From JBOHER01 sp050701115 (GTDB taxonomy: Bacteria; Actinomycetota; Actinomycetes; Mycobacteriales; Pseudonocardiaceae): DNA of 5,022 nucleotides. Where the stretch lies: positions 1-5,022 of the forward strand of contig JBOHER010000141.1 in the NCBI GenBank assembly GCA_050701115.1. Reading direction: 5' to 3'. Below the pieces are notes generated by a model, which made no database searches, had not been told where the DNA came from, and worked only from the letters and a program-made list of their open reading frames with translations. Position numbers and translations under genes: made by a program. The first letter of the stretch is position 1, and each line of letters opens with the position of its first letter. Positions 1 through 5,022 of this stretch are shown here, piece after piece.

Positions 1-1
1 G

Positions 2-823
2 GCGAACTACACCGCGGCAGACGTCAAGCGCCTCCGCGAGCTGACCGGCGCAGGCATGATGAACTGCAAGAAGGCGCTGGAGGAGAACGGCGGGGACTTC
101 GACAAGGCCGTCGAGTTCCTCCGCATCAAGGGCGCCAAGGATGTCGGCAAGCGTGCCGAGCGGGCCACCGCCGAGGGCCTGGTCGCCGGTAACGGCGGCG
201 CACTCATCGAGCTCAACTCGGAGACCGACTTCGTCGCCAAGAACGAAGAGTTCCTCGGTCTCGCCGAGAAGATCGTCGAGGCAGCCAAGGCGGCCAGGGC
301 CACCGACGTCGAACAGCTCAAGACGGCCCAGTTGGACGGCAGCACCGTAGACGGTGCGATCCAGGCCCTGTCCGCCAAGATCGGCGAGAAGCTCGAGCTG
401 CGTAAGGTCGCATTCTTCGACGGCACCGTCGAGACCTACCTGCACCGTCGTGGCGCAGGGCTGCCGCCTGCGGTCGGCGTGCTGCTCGAGTACACCGGTG
501 CGGGTGCCGCCGCCGCCGAGGCCGCCCGGGGCGCTGCCCTGCAGGTCGCCGCGCTCAAGGCCAGGTACCTGACCCGCGATGAGGTTCCGGCCGAGCTCGT
601 GGACAAAGAGCGCAGCATCGCCGAGCAGACCGCTCGCGAGGAGGGCAAGCCCGAGCAGGCCATGCCTAAGATCATCGAGGGTAAGGTCAACGCGTTCTTC
701 AAGGACAGCGTGCTGCTCGAGCAGCCGTCGGTCACCGACAACAAGAAGACTGTGAAGGCGCTGCTGGACGCGGCGGGTGTCACGGTCACGCGCTTCGTGC
801 GCTTCGAGGTCGGCCAGCCGTAA
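2..823 (+). CDS. tsf: Elongation factor Ts (EF-Ts), start codon just outside the window
   Basis: EF-Ts is the cytoplasmic guanine nucleotide exchange factor that releases GDP from EF-Tu during translation elongation. The frame is open from base 2 and begins ANYTAADVKRLRELTGAGMM, the canonical actinobacterial N-terminus lacking only Met1. Base 1 (G) is probably the last base of the ATG. The whole protein would be 274 residues, close to the roughly 271 of the M. tuberculosis protein. Counting Met1, the N-terminal UBA-like domain covers about residues 1-55. The signature ELNSETDFVAKN lies at 71-82; its TDFVAKN part contacts EF-Tu in this family. The core continues through KIGEKLELRKV (127-137) and LHRRGAGLPPAVG (148-160), and the C-terminal part holds EGKPEQAMPKIIEG (215-228) and DNKKTVKALLDAAGVTVTRFV. 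An internal ATG at 56 is not the start, because it would remove the conserved N-terminal helix. rpsB normally lies just upstream, outside the window. Identification is certain. Confidence 0.98.
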   Translation, partial: ANYTAADVKRLRELTGAGMMNCKKALEENGGDFDKAVEFLRIKGAKDVGKRAERATAEGLVAGNGGALIELNSETDFVAKNEEFLGLAEKIVEAAKAARATDVEQLKTAQLDGSTVDGAIQALSAKIGEKLELRKVAFFDGTVETYLHRRGAGLPPAVGVLLEYTGAGAAAAEAARGAALQVAALKARYLTRDEVPAELVDKERSIAEQTAREEGKPEQAMPKIIEGKVNAFFKDSVLLEQPSVTDNKKTVKALLDAAGVTVTRFVRFEVGQP

Positions 824-857
824 CGGCGCACTCGACGTCACGATGTGAGTTGATTTT

Positions 858-891
858 GTGCCCCGTCTCCGCGATGTCGGGGACGGGGCAC
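858..891 (+). terminator. Strong GC-rich hairpin between tsf and pyrH, likely terminator or attenuator
   Basis: GTGCCCCGTC (858-867) pairs perfectly with GACGGGGCAC (882-891). The stem continues inward through T868-G881 (wobble), C869-G880, C870-G879 and G871-C878, closing a 6-nt loop at 872-877. This gives 14 pairs, of which 13 are Watson-Crick. The hairpin sits 34 nt after the tsf stop and 43 nt before the pyrH start. Only a short T run (897-899) lies a few bases downstream, and the TTTT lies on the upstream side (854-857). It is therefore not a classical U-tract terminator, but it resembles the tract-poor hairpins common in actinobacteria. Whether it ends tsf transcription fully or partially cannot be seen from sequence. 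Confidence 0.65.
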
Positions 892-922
892 AGTGCTTTA
901 TCCAGGACGGGATCCGCCAAGC

Positions 923-929
923 AGAGGAG
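923..929 (+). promoter_or_regulatory. Shine-Dalgarno of pyrH
   Basis: AGAGGAG contains a core AGGAG (925-929) that ends 5 nt before the ATG at 935. It fixes the pyrH start, because the upstream in-frame GTG at 893 lies right against the hairpin and has no such site. Confidence 0.75.
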
Positions 930-934
930 ACGCC

Positions 935-1666
935 ATGACCACAGATCGAGCTGACGGCGGTTATCGGCGGGTCCTGCTCAAGTTGGGCGGCGAGATGTTC
1001 GGCGGCGGCGCGGTCGGCGTCGACCCGGACGTCGTGCACAATGTGGCCCGGCAGATCGCCGACGTGGTCCGCAGTGGTGCTCAGGTCGCGATCGTCATCG
1101 GCGGCGGCAACTTCTTCCGCGGCGCTGAGCTGCAGCAGCGCGGGATGGACCGGGATCGCGCCGACTACATGGGCATGCTCGGCACGGTGATGAATTGCCT
1201 TGCGCTGCAGGACTTCCTCGAGAAGGAGGGGGTGCCCACCCGAGTGCAGACCGCCATCACCATGGGCCAGGTCGCTGAGCCCTACATCCCCAGGCGCGCC
1301 GAACGGCACCTGGAGAAGGGGCGTGTGGTGATTTTCGGTGGCGGCGCAGGCATGCCGTACTTCTCCACCGACACCACCGCAGCGCAGCGGGCGTTGGAGA
1401 TCGGCTGTGAGGTCGTACTGATGGCCAAAGGGGTCGACGGCGTGTACACCGCTGATCCCAAGCTCGACCCGACCGCCACCATGTATCAGACGATCACCCA
1501 TGCCGAGGCGCTGGAGAAGGGTTTGAAGGTCGCCGATTCGACGGCGTTCTCGCTCTGCATGGACAACAATATGCCGATCATCGTGTTCAATCTCCTCGTC
1601 GAGGGCAACATCGCCCGCGCGGTGCGTGGTGAGAAGATCGGCACGCTGGTCGCCACCCCCAAGTAG
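935..1666 (+). CDS. pyrH: UMP kinase (uridylate kinase)
   Basis: This cytosolic enzyme phosphorylates UMP to UDP with ATP and is a committed step of pyrimidine nucleotide synthesis. Bacterial members are hexamers of the amino-acid-kinase fold, unrelated to eukaryotic UMP/CMP kinase, and are typically activated by GTP and inhibited by UTP. The product is 243 residues. The phosphate-binding LLKLGGE is at 14-20 (Lys16) and the glycine-rich GGGNFFRG at 56-63. The UMP-binding DRADYMGMLGTVMN is at 74-87, TDTTAAQRALEIG at 145-157 and the nucleotide-site MAKGVDGVYTADP at 163-175. DSTAFSLCMDN is at 201-211 and the C-terminal GEKIGTLV at 232-239. No key segment is missing. The nine residues before YRRVLLKLGGE are variable in the family and make it slightly shorter than the M. 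tuberculosis protein (about 261). The ATG at 935 is chosen because AGGAG lies 5 nt upstream. It leads the pyrH-frr-cdsA cluster. Confidence 0.98.
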   Translation: MTTDRADGGYRRVLLKLGGEMFGGGAVGVDPDVVHNVARQIADVVRSGAQVAIVIGGGNFFRGAELQQRGMDRDRADYMGMLGTVMNCLALQDFLEKEGVPTRVQTAITMGQVAEPYIPRRAERHLEKGRVVIFGGGAGMPYFSTDTTAAQRALEIGCEVVLMAKGVDGVYTADPKLDPTATMYQTITHAEALEKGLKVADSTAFSLCMDNNMPIIVFNLLVEGNIARAVRGEKIGTLVATPK

Positions 1667-1711
1667 CGACCGTGCTGGCGTCCACATAGATTTCCCGCGA
1701 ACCCAGGAACT

Positions 1712-1715
1712 GGAG
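1712..1715 (+). promoter_or_regulatory. Shine-Dalgarno that sets the GTG start of frr
   Basis: GGAG is followed by six bases (AAAGCC) and then GTG at 1722. The GTG codon has correct spacing and gives a protein that starts exactly where homologues do (xIDExLxDAEEKM), so it is preferred to the in-frame ATGs at 1626 and 1758. Confidence 0.7.
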
Positions 1716-1721
1716 AAAGCC

Positions 1722-2279
1722 GTGATCGACGAGACTCTCCTCGATGCCGAGGAGAAAATGGAAAAGGCGGTGTCCGTCGCCAAGGAGGACCTGACCACAG
1801 TGCGCACCGGGCGCGCGACGCCCGCCATGTTCTCGCGGATCACCGTCGAGTACTACGGCACGCCGACCCCGCTCAACCAGCTGGCCGGCATCAACATCCC
1901 CGAGGCCAGAATGGCCGTGGTCAAGCCCTACGACGCCAGCCAGTTGCACCAGATCGAGAAGGCCATCCGCAACTCCGACCTCGGGGTGAACCCCACCAAT
2001 GACGGCAACGTCATCCGGGTGCTGATTCCTCAGCTCACCGAGGAACGCCGCAAGGAAATGGTCAAGATCGCCAAATCCAAGGGCGAAGACGCCAAGATCT
2101 CCATCCGCGGCGTGCGTCGTAAGGCCAAGGACGAGCTCGAGAAACTCACCAAGGACGGCGACGTCGGCGAGGACGATGTCGCTCGTGCCGAGAAGGAACT
2201 GCAGAACCTCACCGACAACTATGTGCACCAGGTTGAGGAGCTGGTCAAGCATAAAGAAGCCGAACTGCTCGAGGTCTGA
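1722..2279 (+). CDS. frr: Ribosome recycling factor
   Basis: Frr acts with EF-G to split the post-termination 70S ribosome into subunits so that they can start a new round. The product is 185 residues, the usual family length. It is a tRNA-shaped, two-domain protein. The N-terminal part of the three-helix bundle covers about residues 1-29. The conserved RTGRATPAMF (28-37) leads into the small alpha/beta domain (about 31-104). This contains ITVEYYGTPTPLNQLAGINIP (40-60) and AIRNSDLGVNPTNDG (81-95). The long C-terminal helices hold LTEERRKEMVKIAK (105-118) and GEDAKISIRGVRRKAKDELE (121-140), including the Arg132 region important for ribosome binding in E. coli, and end with LVKHKEAELLEV. The start is GTG at 1722. 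The frame is open further up to an ATG at 1626 inside the end of pyrH, but those 32 residues are not part of the family. pyrH ends 55 nt upstream and cdsA begins 20 nt downstream, consistent with co-transcription. Confidence 0.98.
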   Translation: MIDETLLDAEEKMEKAVSVAKEDLTTVRTGRATPAMFSRITVEYYGTPTPLNQLAGINIPEARMAVVKPYDASQLHQIEKAIRNSDLGVNPTNDGNVIRVLIPQLTEERRKEMVKIAKSKGEDAKISIRGVRRKAKDELEKLTKDGDVGEDDVARAEKELQNLTDNYVHQVEELVKHKEAELLEV

Positions 2280-2286
2280 GGACGGT

Positions 2287-2294
2287 GGGAGAGG
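2287..2294 (+). promoter_or_regulatory. Shine-Dalgarno of cdsA
   Basis: The purine run GGGAGAGG lies just downstream of the frr stop codon. Its core is 5-8 nt from the tandem GTGGTG at 2297-2302, which supports a start at one of these two codons. The earlier in-frame GTG at 2285 has only a GAGGA at 2278-2282, 2 nt away, which is too close. Confidence 0.5.
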
Positions 2295-2299
2295 CTGTG

Positions 2300-3160
2300 G
2301 TGAGCGAGGCAGATCGGGCAGGGCGCGAGCCGGAGTCTGCGTCGCGCGCCGGGCGGAACCTGCCGGCTGCCATCGGCGTCGGCGTCCTGCTCGGTGCGGC
2401 GATCCTGGCTTCGCTACTGGTCGATCGGCACGTGTTCATCGGCGTGGTCGCGGTGGCGATGGCCGTCGGGACGGTCGAGCTTGCCACCGCATTGCGCAAC
2501 GCTGTCGGAATCCGAGTGCAGCTGGTCCCGGTGTTGGTCGGCGGCCAGGCAATGATCTGGCTGAGCTGGCCGCTGGGCACCGAAGGTGTGCTGGTGCCGT
2601 TGGTGGTCACGGTGCTGCTGTGCATGCTGTGGCGGATGCCGCGGGGTGCTGACGGCTACGTTCGTGATGTCGGTGCGTCCGCCTTGGCCACCGCCTACAT
2701 TCCGCTCTGCGGGGCGTTCGCCGCGATGCTCGTGCTGCCCGAGGACGGTGTCGGGCGGGTACTCGCGTTCCTGCTCGGCGTGATCGCTTCGGACATCGGC
2801 GGGTACATCGCGGGCGTACTCGGCGGCAAGCACCCGATGGCCCCGAAGATCAGCCCGAAGAAGAGCTGGGAGGGCTTCGCGGGGTCGATGGTCGCGGGCA
2901 TTGTGGCTGGGATGCTCACGTTATCGCTGCTGCTGGACGGTGCGCTCTGGCAGGGCGCGATCTTCGGTGCGGCGGTAGTGCTCACGGCAACCCTTGGCGA
3001 CCTTGCCGAATCCTTGATCAAGCGGGACATCGGCGTCAAGGACATGGGCGACCTGCTGCCCGGGCACGGCGGCATGATGGATCGCCTTGATTCCCTGCTG
3101 CCCTCAGTGGTGATCTCCTGGATCCTGCTGTCGATCTTCATCCCGGGCGGCGTCACCTGA
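2300..3160 (+). CDS. cdsA: Phosphatidate cytidylyltransferase (CDP-diacylglycerol synthase)
   Basis: This integral membrane enzyme converts phosphatidic acid and CTP to CDP-diacylglycerol and pyrophosphate. In actinobacteria the product feeds phosphatidylinositol (hence PIMs), phosphatidylglycerol, cardiolipin and phosphatidylserine/ethanolamine. From the GTG at 2300 the product is 286 residues. A charged cytoplasmic tail (1-20) is followed by hydrophobic segments at roughly 21-41, 45-65, 73-90, 95-111, 126-146, 151-173, 192-212, 217-235 and 266-282. Residues 164-195 carry the conserved SDIGGYIAG...GKHPMAP.ISPKKSWEGF block. Residues 238-264 (SLIKRD....KDMGDLLPGHGGMMDRLD) match the CDP-DAG synthase signature at every position I recall, including the K-D and final D-R-x-D that bind the metal ions and substrate. 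Exact start is uncertain: GTG at 2285, 2297 and 2300 are all in frame, changing the length by at most five residues. It is closely coupled to frr (20-nt gap) and is the last plus-strand gene before a convergent neighbour. Confidence 0.97.
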   Translation: MSEADRAGREPESASRAGRNLPAAIGVGVLLGAAILASLLVDRHVFIGVVAVAMAVGTVELATALRNAVGIRVQLVPVLVGGQAMIWLSWPLGTEGVLVPLVVTVLLCMLWRMPRGADGYVRDVGASALATAYIPLCGAFAAMLVLPEDGVGRVLAFLLGVIASDIGGYIAGVLGGKHPMAPKISPKKSWEGFAGSMVAGIVAGMLTLSLLLDGALWQGAIFGAAVVLTATLGDLAESLIKRDIGVKDMGDLLPGHGGMMDRLDSLLPSVVISWILLSIFIPGGVT

Positions 3161-3162
3161 GC

Positions 3163-3209
3163 CGTGTCCGCGATTCTCGTGCGCGTCATGCACGCAGGGC
3201 GCGGACACG
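3163..3209. terminator. Nested hairpin between convergent cdsA and VOC gene, likely bidirectional terminator
   Basis: CGTGTCCGCG (3163-3172) pairs perfectly with CGCGGACACG (3200-3209), ten base pairs. Inside the 27-nt loop a second hairpin can form between CGTGC (3178-3182) and GCACG (3190-3194). The structure begins 2 nt after the cdsA stop and ends 6 nt before the stop of the opposing gene, so it occupies nearly the whole gap. Neither side has a T tract, so termination on either strand would be of the tract-poor actinobacterial kind. The position between two converging stops is the main support. Confidence 0.6.
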
Positions 3210-3215
3210 ATGGGG

Positions 3216-4052
3216 TCAGTCCACGTAGGGGTCGTCAACCTCGGCGCGGCTCCATTCCTCCACCCGCTGGGCGTGGTCAATGATCGCGAAAGTGGCGCCA
3301 GCAGGATCGGCCAGCACAGCGGTGCGGCCGAAACTGGTGTCGAACGGCGGGATCATGACGGCGCCACCCCTGGCTTGTGCGGTTCTGGCCAGTGCATCGG
3401 TGCCGATCCGGGGATCGACCTTCAGGTAGACAATCCAGTGCGCAGGGGTGCGCGGGGGGTACTCCGGCCCCATCACGTATCGGTGCAGCACCGTTTCATG
3501 TAGCCGCCATTCGGTGTAGTCCATCCGATGCCCAAAACCGATCGATTGGCTGGTAAACCCGAACAGCCTGCAGTAAAAGGCGTCGGCGGCCTCGCCGTCA
3601 TGCGTGTTGAGTTCGGTCCCGCTGAACGTACCGGGTACTCCGGTGCCGAACTGCCAGGTGTCCGGTGTCTGCCAGAGCACTACGGCGGCGCCGTTGGGAT
3701 CACGTACGTGCAGGATCGTGCCTCGGCCCGGGATATCCACCGGCTGCATGATGATCTGCCCGCCCAGCGCGGTCACCCAGTTCGCCACGGTGCGGGCGTT
3801 GCGCACGGCAAGGTGCAGCGTCCATGCCGCGGGCTGGTGTGGCACGGCGCGGTACATGCCCGCCACCTGCACCCCGTTCAGGCTGGCAATGGTGTACCTG
3901 CCGGTTGCGGGGTCCGATCGTGCGGCGAAGGTCCAGCCGAACAGGGCGGAGTAGAACGCCTGCGCTGCCCGCTCGTCGGTCGTGGCCAGGTCGATCCAGC
4001 ACGGCGCCCCGGCAGGCACAACCGGCACTGATTCTGGTGGACCGCTGGTCAT
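3216..4052 (-). CDS. Tandem VOC-domain (glyoxalase/bleomycin-resistance-fold) protein, Rv0577/CFP30B-like
   Basis: The product is 278 residues with two consecutive vicinal-oxygen-chelate modules, each ending in the R..DP.GA signature of the fold. Domain 1 (about 17-128) has PCWIDLATTDERAAQAFYSALFGWTF, then WTLHLAV (77-83) and HVRDPNGAAVVLWQ (115-128). Domain 2 (about 142-259) has GTELNTHDGEAADAFYCRLFGF, HWIVYLKVD (205-213) and RTAVLADPAGATFAIID (243-259). No signal peptide or membrane segment is seen, so it should be cytosolic. The arrangement resembles the actinobacterial two-domain family containing M. tuberculosis Rv0577, sometimes annotated as hydroxylase or glyoxalase-like. The true substrate is not inferable here. 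Classical glyoxalase I metal ligands are not clearly conserved, although Glu147 and His205 fall near typical ligand strands of domain 2. The extra tail (260-278) is acidic and probably disordered. It is read opposite to all neighbours and has its own upstream region. The start ATG has only a weak GGA 8 nt upstream, but the N-terminus before PCWIDL has typical length. Confidence 0.9.
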   Translation of the reverse strand: MTSGPPESVPVVPAGAPCWIDLATTDERAAQAFYSALFGWTFAARSDPATGRYTIASLNGVQVAGMYRAVPHQPAAWTLHLAVRNARTVANWVTALGGQIIMQPVDIPGRGTILHVRDPNGAAVVLWQTPDTWQFGTGVPGTFSGTELNTHDGEAADAFYCRLFGFTSQSIGFGHRMDYTEWRLHETVLHRYVMGPEYPPRTPAHWIVYLKVDPRIGTDALARTAQARGGAVMIPPFDTSFGRTAVLADPAGATFAIIDHAQRVEEWSRAEVDDPYVD

Positions 4053-4208
4053 GACGTGATTCCACTATCCTGCTGGATGGCCTTGTGGGCGCTTGCTGGA
4101 ATCTTCTCCCTGACAATCTTGCGAGTACAGGGGTTCGCGGCAGATGCCTTCCGATGGACCAACGCGCACACCGGGTTCGTCCCGGCCCATGGGACAATGG
4201 GTCACGTT
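4053..4208. promoter_or_regulatory. Divergent intergenic region, presumed promoters of the VOC gene and rlmN
   Basis: The 156 nt separate two divergent start codons and must contain a promoter for each gene. Toward the VOC gene, the minus strand has GATAGT (complement of 4064-4069), a fair -10-like hexamer 11 nt before the ATG. Toward rlmN, GACAAT (4193-4198) lies 10 nt before the ATG. Neither has a recognisable -35, and both would imply nearly leaderless mRNAs. A short perfect inverted repeat, CCGGG-5 nt-CCCGG (4171-4185), lies just upstream of the second hexamer. The location is sound but the individual elements are weak guesses. Confidence 0.4.
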
Positions 4209-5022
4209 ATGACTGCGCTCCCTCTCGTGTTCGACGCTCCCCGCCGTGGGATGCCGCCTCGGCATCTTGCCGATCTGTCCGCGGCCGAGCGTGCGGAGGC
4301 CGTCGTCGAGCTCGGTGAGAAACCCTTTCGCGCCAAGCAACTGTCCCATCACTACTTCTCTCGGCTGACCGTCGATGCTGCCGAGATGACCGACATTCCG
4401 GCCGCATCTCGGGACCGTCTCGTCGGCGAGTTGATGCCGCCCCTGCTGGCCGAGGTGCGTGCGATCTCCTGCGATGAGGGCAGCACCCGCAAGACGCTGT
4501 GGAAGGCGCACGACGGCACGCTGCTGGAGAGCGTGCTGATGCGCTATCCGGACCGGGCGACGCTGTGCATTTCCAGCCAAGCCGGGTGCGGCATGGCCTG
4601 CCCGTTCTGTGCCACCGGTCAGCGCGGGCTCGACCGCAACATGTCGACCGCGGAGATCGTCGACCAGGTGCGTTCCGCTGCCGCCGTGATGCGGGACGGC
4701 GTCATGCCCGATGTGGGCGGGGTGCCGAGGGCAGGGAGGCTGTCCAACATCGTGTTCATGGGCATGGGGGAGCCGTTGGCCAACTACAAGCGGGTGGTGG
4801 CCGCGGTCCGCCGGATCACCGATCCCGCGCCCAGCGGGCTGGGCATCTCGCAGCGTTCGGTGACGGTGTCGACGGTCGGGCTAGCCCCGGCGATCCGCAG
4901 GCTCGCCGGGGAGAAGCTGCAGGTGCGGCTCGCGGTGTCCCTGCACACCCCGGACGACGAACTGCGCGACACCCTGGTGCCGGTGAACAACCGCTGGCCG
5001 GTGGCCGAGGTGCTCGAGGCCG
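4209..5022 (+). CDS. rlmN: Dual-specificity 23S rRNA/tRNA adenine-C2 methyltransferase RlmN, 3' end outside the window
   Basis: RlmN is a radical SAM enzyme that methylates C2 of A2503 in 23S rRNA and of A37 in some tRNAs by a ping-pong, cysteine-methyl mechanism. The first 271 residues of an expected 360-380 are present, with no stop before the edge. The N-terminal RNA-binding helical domain includes MPPRHLADLS (15-24) and GEKPFRAKQLSHHYFSRL (36-53). RKTLWKAHDGTLLESVLMRY (94-113) includes Glu107 of the conserved ESVLM. The [4Fe-4S] motif CxxxCxxC is Cys127, Cys131 and Cys134. Cys120, seven residues before the cluster motif, matches the position of the second catalytic cysteine (Cys118 of E. 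coli). The SAM-binding GMGEPLANY is at 185-193, STVGLAP at 221-227, SLHTPDD at 244-250 and LVPVNNRW at 256-263. The methyl-accepting C-terminal cysteine would lie beyond the edge. The ATG at 4209 gives an N-terminus like homologues (short lead, then RRGMPPRHLADL). In-frame ATGs at 4197 and 4077 are alternatives, and no start has a clear Shine-Dalgarno. Confidence 0.97.
   Translation, partial: MTALPLVFDAPRRGMPPRHLADLSAAERAEAVVELGEKPFRAKQLSHHYFSRLTVDAAEMTDIPAASRDRLVGELMPPLLAEVRAISCDEGSTRKTLWKAHDGTLLESVLMRYPDRATLCISSQAGCGMACPFCATGQRGLDRNMSTAEIVDQVRSAAAVMRDGVMPDVGGVPRAGRLSNIVFMGMGEPLANYKRVVAAVRRITDPAPSGLGISQRSVTVSTVGLAPAIRRLAGEKLQVRLAVSLHTPDDELRDTLVPVNNRWPVAEVLEA

Noticed and set aside
1587..2252. 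Long minus-strand open frame (221 codons) opposite frr
   Set aside because: It lies wholly over pyrH/frr coding sequence, which is unmistakable on the plus strand. Long antisense frames are expected in high-GC codon-biased genes, and its translation resembles no family I know.
2176..2652. Plus-strand open frame of 158 codons overlapping frr and cdsA
   Set aside because: It is out of frame with both clearly real genes and its Arg/Gly/Ala-rich translation has no recognisable domain.
4120..4139. Possible mycobacterial LexA (SOS) box, GCGAGT...GTTCGC
   Set aside because: The half-sites are imperfect and separated by 6 nt rather than the 4 of the TCGAAC-N4-GTTCGA consensus. rlmN and VOC genes are also not typical SOS targets.
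4065..4580. Minus-strand open frame of 171 codons across the divergent gap and rlmN
   Set aside because: Its 5' half is antisense to conserved RlmN sequence, the translation is Arg/Gln/His-rich and low-information, and it would run into the VOC promoter region. It is a shadow frame.
1..5022. Search for mobile elements, CRISPR arrays, tRNA/rRNA genes, toxin-antitoxin or defence genes
   Set aside because: Apart from gaps of 20-156 nt, all bases are explained by five complete or near-complete genes and one partial gene. No direct repeat arrays, transposase or integrase motifs or tRNA-like folds were seen, and I find no support for an undescribed system here.

Overview
The window is about 5 kb of high-GC actinobacterial core genome. 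Four consecutive plus-strand genes, tsf (EF-Ts, start codon just cut by the left edge), pyrH (UMP kinase), frr (ribosome recycling factor) and cdsA (CDP-diacylglycerol synthase), are followed by one minus-strand gene for a two-domain VOC (glyoxalase-fold) protein. The 5' three quarters of rlmN (23S rRNA/tRNA adenine-C2 methyltransferase) then runs off the right edge. From memory, the protein sequences most resemble those of Mycobacteriales (Mycobacterium, Nocardia, Rhodococcus and relatives). The gene order pyrH-frr-cdsA-rlmN also fits that order, as do two GTG starts. I cannot place the genus from sequence alone.

Layout: tsf ends at 823. A 111-nt gap follows, with a strong 14-bp GC-rich hairpin (858-891) and then a good Shine-Dalgarno before pyrH (935-1666). 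frr (1722-2279) follows after 55 nt and cdsA (2300-3160) after 20 nt, so pyrH-frr-cdsA looks like one transcription unit. cdsA and the VOC gene (3216-4052, minus) converge on a 55-nt gap that is mostly occupied by a nested hairpin, probably a shared terminator. The VOC gene and rlmN (from 4209) diverge from a 156-nt gap that must hold both promoters. I see no convincing -35 elements there, only weak -10-like hexamers.

The genes serve translation and envelope synthesis. EF-Ts recharges EF-Tu, Frr splits post-termination ribosomes and RlmN modifies A2503 of 23S rRNA and A37 of some tRNAs. PyrH feeds pyrimidine nucleotide synthesis and CdsA makes the activated precursor of the anionic and inositol phospholipids. 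The VOC protein is the only accessory-looking member. Its closest remembered architecture is the actinobacterial Rv0577/CFP30B-type tandem glyoxalase protein, whose substrate is uncertain.

I found no mobile element, CRISPR array, tRNA or rRNA gene, frameshift or unknown multi-gene system. The points worth a second look are the tsf-pyrH hairpin, the insertion of the VOC gene into the cdsA-rlmN interval, and the unusual rlmN 5' end, whose reading frame stays open upstream through the whole intergenic gap with no clear ribosome binding site.
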